64,000 bases of DNA from Episyrphus balteatus. Its lineage: Eukaryota; Arthropoda; Insecta; Diptera; Syrphidae. Shown piece after piece: positions 10,843-23,689 of this stretch (positions within the stretch are counted from its first letter, which is position 1; each line of letters opens with the position of its first letter). Both the position numbers and the translations under genes were made by a program. The notes beneath the pieces are model-generated. The model searched no databases, was not told the origin of the DNA, and worked only from the letters and a program-made list of their open reading frames with translations. Location: NCBI RefSeq assembly GCF_945859705.1, contig NC_079136.1, positions 126,515,027 through 126,579,026 on the forward strand, read 5' to 3'.

Positions 10843-13115
10843 TGGCGCCCAACGTGGGATCTATAATATCTGAAAAAGGCTTTTATACATATCATTTATG
10901 AAGACTTTTGAAAGGTATTTTTAGAGAAAAACAAAGCAATCGATTTAAGACAACCTTCTTAAGGAGTTTTTAGAACTTTCTCGTGTCAGAAAGGGTTTTT
11001 ATAAGAATAAAGTTTTCCTTGCCTCTTCCTCTTTTTTTTTTCCTTGGAATTATTTTCAAGTTTTTTTTTGCAAATAGGTTTCACAGCTAAGCCCTTAGCA
11101 CCAGATATTAAATAATTCCTTGAAAGTGGCACCCAACGTGATTACATTATATTAGAAATAAAGATCTGCATGCATTTTAATAGATTTATACAGTTTTCAA
11201 ATGGAGCTCAACGTTGTTCAACGTTAAAGATTTTTCTATCGAAAACTATTTATTTTCTTTGTTTAAATGATAATACTTTTAAAAAATCTCACTGAAAAAA
11301 AAAATACATAAAAGTGGTGCCCAACGTGATTTACTTTTTTATATGAATTTATAATTTTTGTATGAAAACACCACATTTATTTGCTTGACGAGAGATAAAA
11401 TACTCCTTAGCATCAAAAATATTATGAAATAAAATTAATTTTACCAAAAATGGAGCCCAACGTGGTTCAAAGATGATTTCAAATTGAATTTATTTGTGAT
11501 AAATTTTATTTAAATTAAATTTATCTTCTTTGAAATCCATTTATTTGTTATTTGTTGTTAAATTTTCACAGTAAAAAAAAAAAAATAAAACTGGCGCCCA
11601 ACGTATTTTTTTATCGATAAATTCTATTTGTATGAATTTACTATTTTTTTTTATATAAAACACCGTCAACTAAGCTAGAAATCATATATTCGTAAGTTTC
11701 AAAAACACTTTATAATAAAATATAAATTTTTCAAAAATGGCGCCCGACGTGGCTTTAACTTTATGGGTTTAAAGAAAAATGTGAAATTAATTAAATATTT
11801 ATAGATTTCCATTAGTTTTTTTTTTTTTTTTTTTGTTTATTTGCAAATGAAATTAATTGCCCAGTCCCTGTAGCAGTTTGTTCAAAAAATGGCGCCCAAC
11901 GTGGTTTAATTGTTATTAATTAGAAGATAATTATGCGAATTTTCTATGTTTTTCTTTTCTATAAAATACTGCACGGTTTTTCCTTTAAAATAAAATGCAC
12001 CTGTTTGTTAAATAATTAAAATAAAATGGCGCCCAACGTGAGCCAAGTATGATTTAATTTTGTTTTTTTTTTTTTTTTATTTTTGCATACCTACAAAATC
12101 ATGCATAAGATAGAAAAAAGTCAATAAATAGCGCCAAACACTGTTTTTTTTTTTTTAATTTCACTCAATCGAAGTCATAAAAAAACCTTTGAATCAAAAA
12201 TACCATTTTAACTGGAAAAACGAATTTTCAAATTCCATGCAAAATTCTTGACAAGTCACATTAATTTCAATGGCAAAAAAAAAACAGATTCCCGTCTATT
12301 TAATAACATGTGTGTCATGTCACAGCACAACATAGGAGTATCAACTTCATTTCAATTCCTAGAAGTCACCAGCTACAAAAAATGCCACTCAGCAACGTAT
12401 TATATCTCAACGGCTATTAATATTTCTATGAATGTTCCCAATCTATTAAGAAACTTATTCAACACTCATTTACTGCATTTGACACATCTCATTCAGTTTT
12501 CTGACATTTTGTTTGCCAAAAGGCTTATTATTTTTTTTGCTTCTAGTCTGTACATGACACCGATAGTAATTGATTATGTTTAAGAGAAGCATTTTACCAT
12601 AACAAAAAAAAAACTAGCAAAAAATGGCGCCCAACGTACATATACATATATTTATTCTCTTCATTTTCTAGAAATCAATTTAACGAAATTCAAAAACCAT
12701 GCTTCACAATATTCTTGTTAAAGGTTTTTCTTTTTTTTGGTAAAAAAAAAAAATGGCGCCCAACACACAAAACAAAAAATATTTTTTTTTTACTTTTTGT
12801 TGTGATGACTCTTAATGTCTACTTTAACACCAAAACACATCTATTATAAAAGCTATTTTTCACAGGCTTATAACTGACCCCTTCAATTCTATAGCGAAAG
12901 ATAGCAAATGGTTGACCGAAAGTAATTAGTATGGAATCCAAACCAATTAACCTATTTATGTGACCTCCATGATTTATGATATTTTGTGCTCTTGACATTA
13001 AACCATAAGGGTTCATTAATGACTATAAGAGCAAAGAAATAAAAAAAAAAAAATTTTAAAAACCTTTCTAAACAACAAAAAAAAAAAAAAATTAAAAAAT
13101 GGCGCCCAACGTAGG
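10843..13115 (+). repeat. TGGCGCCCAACG-box array, block C (densest)
   Basis: Boxes or one- to two-base variants start at 10843, 11127, 11202, 11315, 11451, 11592, 11738, 11890, 12027, 12625, 12754 and 13100, with a degenerate one near 12129. Spacing is mostly 113-152 bp. The copy at 10843 extends to TGGCGCCCAACGTGGG; those at 11451, 11738 and 11890 extend to ...ACGTGG. That is the longest agreement with the tRNA-Lys 3' complement. Variants (TGGAGCCC, TGGTGCCC, TGGCACCC) show the core decays by single changes while the spacers are almost unalignable. Confidence 0.9.
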
Positions 13116-13553
13116 AATATTAAGGTGAATTGTTTTATCTACATCCTTCCCACACTCTACCTTCTTCTAAAGAATTCAGTTACTTATTTTTATTAAAAAA
13201 AAAAAAAAAAAAAAAATTGCACCTATTGAGAGCATCTTAGCGTAGGTCTAGGGACTTACCCTTTTTTGTACATAAAATTTGTTGAAGACAATAAAAAAAT
13301 ATACTCTCGCTGCCTTCAATTGACAATTTTAGAGATTTTTTTTTTCATCATCGTTGTGTTGTCGTCATCGTCGTTTTTTTTTTTACTCCTGTCTCTCTTA
13401 CACTGTGTTTCTTGTTGTGTACATTTTTTCGCAGCATTTTTATGGCTGACTTGGTCTTTTCACTGGAAAATGGGACATGACATTCTTTAACAAAAATACC
13501 ATTCCGTTCGTATGAAAAGGAGTCCCATTTGCTGGCCTTGCTGTTTTGTTAAC

Positions 13554-13584
<31 letters not shown>

Positions 13585-14674
13585 AGAGGAAAGATTGAAG
13601 AATAGCAGGGATATATGTAGTTTTTTATTTATGTTTATGTGTATGTGTGTGTGAGAATATTGTATATGTTTTCATTTTCCATTTTTATGACAGAAATTTT
13701 AGTTGCTGTCGATGCCTTCTTAACCACCATGGTTTTACCCTTACTATACTCTCATTTTCCCATGACTATAGCTTTTAGCATCATGACTGGTTTAAGATCC
13801 TTCGAAAAGGATGCATATGCGTTGGATTGCCTTTGTATAGTTAAGCAACACATATACCTACTTGTTGTATATATGTTACAATGCCTAAAGGCAAAAATAC
13901 TGGTCACACACATATTCACAACACAACATGAAACTTTTGCACACAAAGTGCTTTGCCTCGTCGTCGTCTTTTGAGGTTTAGGTCGGTTGCTTTCAATGTA
14001 AATACACCAGCATAGCCATATCTCTTTAATGTGACATTTTTACTAAAAGAAAGAGAGAGAGAAAGAGAAACTAAAATTCACCGCACTCTGCGTCTTGGGG
14101 TTTCATACTACCAGGAAAAGTTTTATGATTTTCCTAGAATTTTTTTTTTTTTTTTCATATTTTGTCGTTGTTGTTGATATGAAAATGAACTATTTGACAC
14201 ATTTAGTAAGACGCCAGGAAGTGATATGATGCACATTATGATGGTAGTTGTGTTGTGTAATACTTTGGAGTGATGGCAACATGTTTAGAGAAAAAAAAAA
14301 AAAAATTCTTCTGGAAATGATTATGAAAGTTATTCGGTTTTTTTTTTGTTTTTTTGCTGACAAAGAAGGATAAGTTTTTTTCAAGATGAGTTAGTTTTAG
14401 TGATGATGATTTTTTTTTTGTTGTATCCTTATTTTTATTTCGATCTATCCACAAGCCAGCATTAAATAGATGATATCCCATTCATAAAAAGTCAGGAGAT
14501 AAGTTTATAATAAATTAAATAAGGAAATTATGTGGGTTAATCAAAAATCATTCAACATTTAAGCCAGATGGGAATTGTTTTTAGCAAATAAATCATAGCA
14601 AAGTTATGATTTTTGGAAAAAAGGCATTGAATTATTTCAAAACGGTTGTTTTATTAACTTTTGGATTGCTTAAC
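13116..14674. other. Non-coding stretch with homopolymers and GA/CGT patches
   Basis: Holds an A run near 13554-13581, a GAGAAAGAGAG patch near 14046-14070 and CGTCGTC patches. A minus-strand GGGTAAGTCC near 13252-13262 resembles a splice donor, but no partner could be assigned. Confidence 0.45.
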
Positions 14675-16615
14675 TGGCGCCCAATGCTAGTCAAATAATT
14701 TTTTTTTTTTTTCTAAGAAACAAACTTGAGTTACAAGTTTTGATTTAATATTACTAACCTAATTCTCTTAAATATTATATTTTTTTACAAAAATATGAGT
14801 GAGTAGGGTTGCCGAGTAGTTGTCCATGTTTTAGAGATGACACCTGACAATTTTAAGATAGAAGAGGGTGTCACCTAAAAGCCTTTTATTCATTCAAATA
14901 TAATACATTTAGGCTGAAAAATAAATGCTCCGCTTTAAAAGTGGCAACCATATTTTTTTCATTACTTTAACGTTGTTTTAAGAAGGATTTTGAAGCTTTT
15001 CAGAAATGGCGCCCAACGTAAAACGTGTGTATTTCTTATTAAATTGTATAATCAGTAGATTTGACCGTTTATCATAGAATATTGTTTGTTCACTCTCCAA
15101 ATATTTTTATAAACACGCCAAAAATTTTTTTCGTTTCTGAAGAAATAGAAAGTTAGAATTGAATAAGGGGAGTAAGTGCATTAGATTATTAGTATTTAGT
15201 GAATTTGGAATCTAGACACATTAACATGGGACATTAAATCACTTTTGTATTCGCGTTTTAATAAAACATATTTGATAACAGGAAAGAATTAAAATATTTG
15301 ACTTTGGCTTTAGTTATTATTAAAAAAAAAATGGCGCCCAACGCTAAACATTTATGAATGTTCTTTTAAGATATTTCCAAAGATTTAATATGATTATCAA
15401 ATTGATAATATTTTCTAGAAAAGAGTTAAAGAACATGTCATGACCATCCATTTTGTTACCGTTTTGATTTGATTTAATAAATGGCGCCCAATGCAAAAAC
15501 ACATTTCAATTATAAAATATTTTTTTAATTTTTTTTTTTTTTTTTTTATTGCTGTGATGTGATATTCAAAGAAACATTGTTATTTTTCTATCACAGCTGT
15601 TTACCATCAACTGATCTCTTTTCTATTTCTTAAAAAATTGCTCAACGTTGCAATATTAAATATGAAAAAAAACTTTCGTCCATTTTGCTATTTATCAACA
15701 GTTTCAAAAGCAAACAAAAAAAAAAAAACCTTTCACAGCAACTCTGCCATCAACATACCTCGTTCACAGAGATCAAAATTTCTTTCCCCTTGCATCGATT
15801 CTCTTTGCTTTTCAAAAGTTAAAACAGAAAAAACTTTTTCGTACTTATGTATATCAAAAATTCGATAAAGTATTTCAAACACTATCCAAAGAATTCAATT
15901 GCAAAATCACTCTGCGTATATACGATTTTCTTTAATTCACTGCACCCACATAACTTTAAACACCCTTAACGACCACCAAAACTTAAAATCAAAAAGTTTA
16001 AAAGGCCAAAAATGTAAAAACCATAACTTCCATCATCCATCTATGATGCTTTTTCGTTTTAAATAAAGGTTATATAGCTACTCTAACAAAAATTTTAAAG
16101 AAGAAAATGATTCTGCTTTTGAGAGTTGAGAGCTGAAGAAGAATAAATTAAAAACTTTTCTCGATTTGAAGACTCAAATTTTGCCAATATTAAAAGAGAA
16201 TTTTTTTTCCACATAAGAACTTTGAGTGATAGCAATACACACTCTGTGTAAGGTGATTAGATTCTGTGACTTTTGAAAAAAATTTATAACTCACAGTTGA
16301 TTTATTTCGATTTTCGATAGATCTATCTTTGTAGCTTACAAAAATGGCGCCCAACGCGAAATAGAAGGCATTTTTAGCAGGTCCCAAATTCAGATTTTTG
16401 AAGAATTTTGTTGTAACCCAAAACTACAATTACTTTCTTTTGTATGCGGTTGTGTTTATTTTTGTTTTAGTTAAAAATGGCGCCCAACGCGAATCATACA
16501 AGATTTTGTTTAAGTTCTAAATTTGAATTTTTTTTTATGAACTCTATAACTGAAAGTGAAAGCCTATTTAATTGAAGACAAAACTATTTATTTTTCACAA
16601 AAATGCCGCCCAACA
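14675..16615 (+). repeat. TGGCGCCCAACG-box array, block D
   Basis: Boxes start at 14675, 15007, 15332, 15482, 16345, 16478 and 16604 (the last TGCCGCCCAAC), with a doubtful TTGCTCAACG at about 15638. Gaps of about 325-332 bp fit two repeat lengths with a lost box. The 16345 and 16478 copies share CGCGAA directly after the box with block F, so these spacers are partly homologous. Confidence 0.85.
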
Positions 16616-16659
16616 AGAAAAATTGAATTTTTCCTCCAAACAATCAATATTGTGCGAAA

Positions 16660-17840
16660 CTCCTTAATATAGCTGAAACTAACCGCATTTGAATGTCTAA
16701 AAACGCAGCTGAATTAGTGCTGAAATAATAGCAAATAAATTACAGTTGAAACAAGTAAACAGCTGCTGAATTTGAGAAACGGAAGCTGAATAAGAGAACT
16801 CGCCACTAAAACTAAAATATATCAGCTGGAGCTAATAAATAAGGGTTTTGCTTATCTGGTAAATTAGAACCGAAACAACATTTAACCGGAGCTGAATGTT
16901 GGAAACGGTAGCTGAATAAGAGAACCCACCGCAAAAACTGATAAATTTCAACCGAAACTAATAAATGTTTAGCGGAAATAAATAATAAAATAGAAATATA
17001 GAACTATGGCTTAAATTGAAAAACCGCAGCTGAATGTGGGAAACCGTAGCTGAATAAGGAAACCCACTGCAAAAACTGCTAAATCGCAATCGAAACTAAT
17101 AAATGTTTAGCGGATCTGGTAAATTAAAGCTGAATAATAAAAGAAGAACTATAGAATTAAAGCTCAAATTAATAAACTCGCAGCTGAATGTAGAAAACCG
17201 TAGCTGAATAAGGCAACCCACAGCCTAAACTGAAAAATCTCAGCCGAAGGTAAAAAATAATTGTTGGGTATAACTGGTAAATTAGAGCTAAAATAATAGG
17301 ACAACTCATGAATTACAGCTAAAACTAGTTAACCGGAGCTGAATGTGTGAAACGGTAGCTGAATAAGAGAACCCACCGCAAAAACTGATAAATTTAAACC
17401 GAAACTAATAAATGTTTAGCGGGAATAAATAATAAAAAAGAAATATAGAATTATAGCTTAATTGAAAAACCGCAGCTGAATGTGGGAAACCGTAGCTGAA
17501 TAAGGAAACCCACTGCAAAAACTTCTAAATCGCGATCGAAACTAATAAATGTTTAGCGGATCTGGTAAATTAAAGCTGAATAATAAAAGAAGAACTATAG
17601 AATTAAAGCTCAAATTAATAAACTCGCAGCTGAATGTAGAAAACCGTAGCTGAATAAGGCAACCCACCGCTAAAACTGAAAAATCTCAGCCGAAGGTAAA
17701 AAATAATTGTTGGGTATAACTGGTAAATTAGAGCTAAAATAATAGGACAACTCATGAATTACAGCTAAAACTAGTTAACCGGAGCTGAATGTGTGAAACG
17801 GTAGCTGAATAAGAGAATATATACCGCAGATGAATGTGAG
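16660..17840 (+). repeat. AGCTGAAT satellite with a trimeric 446-bp higher-order repeat
   Basis: Monomers of about 138-156 bp each carry GCAGCTGAATGT- and GTAGCTGAATAAG-like words. Three consecutive monomers (marked by GGAGCTGAATG at about 16884, GCAGCTGAATG at about 17025 and again at about 17177) form a unit. It repeats almost exactly at about 17331, 17469 and 17622, with the next unit opening at 17777. Offsets are 447 and 446 bp, with only scattered substitutions between units. This is a true higher-order repeat, as in primate alpha satellite, at small scale. Confidence 0.88.
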
Positions 17841-17911
17841 AAACAAAAGTTCATTCAAAAGTTTCATAAAGTTTTGTTTTTTAGTATTATTTTTACTTAA
17901 TAATTTTTAAA

Positions 17912-17923
17912 TGGCGCCCAACA
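17912..17923 (+). repeat. TGGCGCCCAACA box after the AGCTGAAT satellite
   Basis: One box directly after the AGCTGAAT satellite; another (16604) precedes it. The satellite is therefore embedded in the box array rather than separate from it. Confidence 0.8.
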
Positions 17924-20540
17924 AAGTGAAAGATTATACAATTTTTAATGCAAAACATGTACCCAATCTATCGACCCATAGTGTAAGTTATTCTTTCCCT
18001 ATTTATTCAAACTACTCTCTAGCTACTGTTTGACCATAGAAAATTCACTCAAAATCACATGCCAATTTCAATCAACGAATTAGAACATGTTTGGGATTTC
18101 ACATTTAAATTTTCAAAGCATTCGTCTATTTTTTATGGTATTTTTGTTCAGAGTAGAATCCCCTTCCGAAAGAGGGAAGAGGGTCACAAAAGAAAAAGGC
18201 CAAAAAATATGTATATATTGTATAAAGCAAAAGCCACCTTCACGTGGCCATACTACATATTTCGTGTCTTACTCTCTGCCTGTTCGTAAAAACATTATCT
18301 TTTGCGAAAAACCAAAACCCAGGCACGTATAGAGTTGGTGTGTGTATATGCGTTTAGTGTACGCTTTCCTTCATTGTGCTTTTTAGCTCCTCCTGCTTGT
18401 GTCCTGATGAAAAACCATCCAAGCATTGTAAATCGTATTCCGTTTTTGTTTCCTTCTCCTTCTCCATCGTCCTCATCCTCATCTTCATCGTCGTCGTCAT
18501 TCTCCTCGTTGACGTCGTCGGAGGCATCCTCTTCCTCATCATTTCCAGGGCGTCGTCATATGGTGCCTATGCAGTTTCCGGTGACTATTATCCTAGATAA
18601 CTAAGGACATTTAGTCCTATTTTGTTGTCTACTTTTTGTCATTGTTGTATAAGTGTGTTTTATCATACACTTACTCAGACTCAGCTCAGTAGAAGTCATA
18701 GTTGTTGTTGTTGTTGTTATTGTTGTTGGCTGCTGCATCACTATCCAAACAGTTATTCCTCCGTTTTCCCCGTGAATAAGCAAAGAATTTTCAATTGAAA
18801 TTGTGTATAGAGAAAAAGCAACGAATATCTAGCTACTCCTTGTGAATGCACATTTTACCACCTCTCTGCCTGCGCTTCGAACCACCTTACCCAAGCATGA
18901 CTGCATTATAAAGTGCAAGCAAAATGAATAGCGCACAGCTCGGAAGTGAGGCAGCAACAGCAACTATAGGGGGAATGGTGGATATAAAGGTTGGATTATT
19001 TCATACCATTGCACACTTTTGAACAACTAAAGACGCGATTCAGAACAATAGCTTCGCAATCCAGCAATTTGGTTCTGCTTCACCCTCCTGCTGCCAGCCT
19101 TTCGAAATGATGATTATATATCCACGGGTAGTTTACCACAATAGTCGTCGTTGTCGTTTATGGGCAACCCAGAGATCCCATGGTTCGGCTTCGAAGGACC
19201 AAAAAACCAAGTACTTCATAGAACAAAAACCGCACTAATAAAGCACTTGCTGACATTTTAAGTTGTCGCTGGCGAAATTTTTGCTGTTCATTGTAATTTC
19301 TTCAGTTTATGTTATCAAACTCTTACTCCCCAAAAGAGCACAATCCCCAACGCTGCGAGACAATAATTGCTACACGACTTCATTAAGCCTAGCCAGAAAC
19401 TATGATAGTTTGAGTATATTACAGTGGGACATTGTCCCGTGGAGATAAGGCCAAGTTTTAAGTTAGGCCCCTTTCTACATATACAAAGTCTTAAGAGATA
19501 ACTTGGGTGTTAATTTCAAGTACCTACCTCCACACGACCGTACAAAATTTCGTCGTTTTACGTTGGCGGTATACTTTAGTTAATGCCCTTTGAAGACATA
19601 AAATGAAATCTAAATAAATTATGCAATTGCTATTTCTCAGAAGATTGCTTTGACGTTTGTTGTAGCTTGGGTTTTCGGTTCAAGTCGTGGTCGGTCGCCT
19701 CTCCTCATCTTTATGATCATCCTCCATTACAGTTCATCAGTAAAAAGGAAAACATAATATTAGTGCCGTGGTGTCTTGTGTCCTTTTTTTAGACGGTATA
19801 CAGTAGTGGTGACGCACTCGGCGTTAAACAAATTAGGGATGCCATAAAAAGAAACAGAGGGGGGCCTTGAGATGACATAGTCTTTCGTTTCATTCTTGTT
19901 AGAAGCGCCATCGCCCCTCTATTTTAAAGAAATAGGATTACATTAAGGAGACCACACTTTTAATTTGCCAGCCGGAACTAATTTTATGAAGTGCTTATAG
20001 CAAAAATGGGAGATGGTCTTGTGCCCTTGTATATTTGACTTGAGTTTTTATAGCAAATAGCTAATGAAGACGCAAATTAAATGATTTTTTTTTGTTCCCT
20101 ATTGAGGGTCGTGTTGTTTATGATATAGGCTGAGCATCTTCGGAAGTTATAATGGGGGAGAAAAAATATTGTTCTCTAGGGTTGGATTAGTATATTTAAA
20201 AAAACTGGTATGCTGGATGATGAAAATTAGATTTATAGACCTTATTTTTCGTGCCCCCAATCTTATTTGTTTTTCATTTTCATGAGCAATCTACGGAGTG
20301 ACTTTGATTTAATAGCAGAGGTTTTTTTGATTAGATTTAAATGAGGGGCTTAGTTCTTGTCCATTTCTTCTTCGTCTAATTTTTTTGCAGCTTTGTTTTT
20401 AGATTTGGAGTTATAAAAAAACTTAATCTTTCTTAACAGTGACTTAATTTCGCTAATTTTAGGTAAGAAAATCCAACCATCTTTTAAAAATTCCAAAACT
20501 GTTTATAGTTTGAGAGTTTTTTTTTTTGTTTCTCACAAAA
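17924..20540. other. Comparatively complex non-coding DNA with TCC/TCA/GTC trinucleotide repeats
   Basis: Trinucleotide-like repeats lie at about 18460-18540 (TCGTC/CATC type) and a GTT run at about 18700-18728. 18840-20000 is less A/T rich than its surroundings and could hide untranslated exons, but I see no protein family or convincing exon. Serine-rich short ORFs over 18302-18604 come from the TCC/TCA repeat. Confidence 0.5.
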
Positions 20541-21310
20541 TGGCGCCCAACGTAGAATATTAAATATTATCTATTGGCTCATAATTTAAGATTTTTGATG
20601 AATTTTCCTATGAAACAAACAAAATAATGGTGAAGTTCTTGTTTTAAGGCGAAATTGCTTCGTTTTTATGTTTTTTTTTTGCTAAAATGGCGCCCAACGC
20701 GAAGAATTCCACTTTGGATTTAAACATTCAATTTTTATTATTTTATGAATTCTATGGATTCTATAAAAGTTAAAATTGCTTTCTTTAATGTGAGTTCTTG
20801 TTTCAATCAAAAATGGCGCCCAACGCGAAACATTAAAATCTTTGTTTAAGTTTTCAATTTTTTAACTGACTTCTGATAACTCAAAGCGTTGACTAAAAAA
20901 AAAAAAATTAGACAAAATTGCGTCTTTCCTTTGTCTTTTTTTTTGTTTTGGCAAAAATGGCGCCCAACGCGAAAAATTCCTTTTTTGATTTTAACTTTCA
21001 TTTTAAATTATTTTAATTCTATAACATAAAATGATGACTAAAAAAAGACGGCTTTCTCTTATTGTGAATTTTTTTTTTTTTTTTTTAAATGGCGCCCAAC
21101 ACGAAACACTAATTTTGTTTTTTAAGCTCTCAACTGATTTTTTTTTTTAAATGAGTTCTACAACTCAAATATATTGAAGAAACTGCTTAGTTTTTGTGTA
21201 AATTTCTGTGGTTTTTGTTGCAAATATGGCGCCCAACGCGAATCATTCAACATTTCGTTTGAATTCACAATTTTTTGATAAATTTTATAACTCAAGAAGA
21301 TAATGCAACA
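20541..21310 (+). repeat. TGGCGCCCAACG-box satellite, block F (most regular)
   Basis: Six boxes start at 20541, 20688, 20814, 20958, 21090 and 21227: spacing 147, 126, 144, 132 and 137 bp. After the box most copies read CGCGAA, then an ATT-containing stretch and, about 60-75 bp on, an ATGAATTCTATAACTCAA-like block. The spacers are thus alignable here, and this is the best-preserved stretch from which to derive a monomer consensus of about 137 bp. Confidence 0.9.
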
Positions 21311-23400
21311 AAAATTGAAGACAAATGAAAGTTTGTTAACACATTTTTACTAATCATTAAAAAATATATCAAAAAGCCAAACTTTCGCTCTTCTCATCGA
21401 CATAAAGCTCACAGCCCTGGTTTCGGGAATTTTGTGTAAATTTCACCTACAAACAAAAGCAATAAGAAAATAAGGGTTCACTGGGGCGTATACGTGTTTT
21501 TTTAGTAGAGTATTTTTGTATACCATAACAGATCCTCTTTATAAGCTAGGGTATCGTGAAAACATCGTTAAGCCGTTCTTGGACATGAACTCCAAGTAAA
21601 ATGACAATTTCGTAGAGAAATCATTACAACAAATCTTCCATCTTCATAGACTTTCCGAATCTTAAGAAAAAAAAAAAACCTTTCATTAAAATGATTGATG
21701 GATAAATTTTCAATCCTTAATCCACTCATTGAAATTCGAGACAAAAAAGAACTGTTAAAATGTTCTCAAAGATTAGTCCCATTGTATTGTCAAAAAGAAA
21801 CATTAATACCACAAGGATTAGCTTTAACTTATCACCCGTCGTCGTCGTCACTAATGCCTTCAACTTCCACCTCCTACCTTCAGAAAAAAAGATATAAAAT
21901 CTTAGCTTCCTTCTCAACTCTCAAATTATATCCTCATTTCAAATGAAATCATAAAATTCACTTAAATAGAAGTGAAAATTACCAAAAAATACCCGCAACA
22001 AAAGAGCAACCATGAAATTGTGTTGTTAAGTAGGGAAAAGCCGTTTCAGTTGTTTGAGAATCTCACATTCTCTTCCTGATATAAATCCTCTCTCATGCAT
22101 AAAGTCTCTCTCTATCTTGTATATCTTTTTCACATTGTCCAACAAAAAGATTAAAGAAGACACAGACAAAAAAATACCAGCATCAATTCCGAGAAAACAG
22201 ACTTTGGAAGCTTCAAGTCCAAATGAGAATGAGAAAAATGAAGAAAAACATGAAAACAATGGCATTGCCACCAGTACCCATTACTCATTACACCCATCTA
22301 TCATTTTGTTGGATTGTTTAAGTGTTGGCAATGGTGGCGAGAGGCATGGAGTAAGGAGTTTTTCCCTATATCCGTTTATTCTGTAGTCAGGATAAGCCTT
22401 GAAATAAAATTTTAACCACACGAGGAAGATGGAGCGTAGTTAGTTAGTTCGGGGGCAGCCAGAGAAGGGAGGAAAAGGATAATGAAACAATAAATCTCGT
22501 CGTCTTTTTGCTCCAATATTGCTCCTAAAACTATGCTACTACTTGGCTTTGATTGGATGAATTCATTGCTCACCGTCGCTCAACACAAATCACTAAACAA
22601 TTTGTCTCTCTGGGAAGAAGAACAGTCTCAAAAGCTTTTTATATCATATAAAATTGGAATTGGTTGTATTTTGTGGGTAACCATGATGAAGATGAATAAG
22701 AAAAAAAAAGAAAATGAAGAAATTGAAGGGAAGCTATACAGCAAAAGTAAATTCCGAACCGAAAAATCTTCTCAAAGATAAGATTTTTGAATAAAAAGAC
22801 TTTTTTTTTTGAAGAAAGTTTCAAGGTTATCTGTTTTTTTTTGTTTTGGTTACACACTGAATTGGTATATATATATATAAAACAGGATGGCCTTTTTTGA
22901 CAGACTGATCAAATTAAAGAGAAAAATTGAAAATGTCCCCAAAAATTTAGAATTTATATTACAACGAGCATACCTATAGCGAGTTAAAAAAAGAAAAAAA
23001 AAGAATAAAACAAACATTTATCTTCATTTTGAAATGGATTACATTAAATTAGTTTATTGAGTTAATGGACTGGGATATGCCGCAAGTCTTTTTTGCAAAA
23101 TTAACCATCAAGAATGATAAGAAAAGACACTTTTGATAAGAATTTTTAGACCTTTTAAGAGTTCGAAAATCTTGATTAAATTTTGTCTAAGATGTTTTTA
23201 GTTAAGTGATTTATAGAAGAGTTTTTGAATAAAAAATTACTCCAATTTATTTAAGGAGGGTTAGGGAAATCGAAAGGATTTATTATTGGTAGGAAATAGC
23301 TGGTTTAGCTAGAAATCTTTTTATTTATGGATTATTTCTTCAAGTTTGCAATCAATTCAACGTTTTTATAAAATATAAGTTCATGACTGTCGATAAAAAA
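21311..23400. other. Non-coding DNA, no gene seen
   Basis: Short (TA)n at about 22866-22879, GAA-rich patches at about 22200-22260 and 22690-22740. Short ORFs lack recognisable domains. Confidence 0.5.
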
Positions 23401-23425
23401 AAAAACAGTTCGTTTTGTTGGCTTT

Positions 23426-23562
23426 AGGGGGCGCTATATTTAATGCATTGCCATTTTTATGCAATTTCACATAACCTTTAACCAGCAGCAGAGCAATAGG
23501 ATTTTAACAATACCTCAATTTTTAAAGTAGGTTAAGTAGTTTAGAAGTTATGATAACATAGA
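23426..23562 (+). repeat. Dispersed repeat with GGGGGCGCTATAT and GTTTAGAAGTTATGAT, copy 2
   Basis: Second member of the family at 4381-4530, in the same order and direction. The blocks are collinear, so common descent is likely even though overall identity is modest. Confidence 0.55.
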
Positions 23563-23689
23563 TGAACATGCATACGTACCCATTGAAAAAGTGACTTCTT
23601 GTTAGTGAAAAATTTCGTTACTAAGCTTTTCCAAATGGCTTACATTTTATTTAGCCTTTACCAGCTTTTTGGTTACAACTGAGTGCACT

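Noticed and set aside
12248..12583. 111-codon ORF in the box array
   Set aside because: No recognisable domain, A/T-driven composition, lies between repeat boxes.
13252..13262. Minus-strand splice donor GGGTAAGTCC as an upstream Shaw-type exon
   Set aside because: No acceptor or conserved sequence could be paired with it; a donor-like word alone is not enough.
13639..13974. 111-codon hydrophobic ORF
   Set aside because: Overlaps an equally long antisense ORF and shows no family signature; chance in unselected DNA.
18302..18604. 100-codon serine-rich ORF and its antisense partner
   Set aside because: Produced by TCC/TCA/TCG simple repeats; no start context or domain.
2005..21238. tRNA-Lys genes or pseudogenes
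   Set aside because: Only the 3'-terminal complement (12-16 bases) is present; no A box, anticodon arm or acceptor 5' strand accompanies it.
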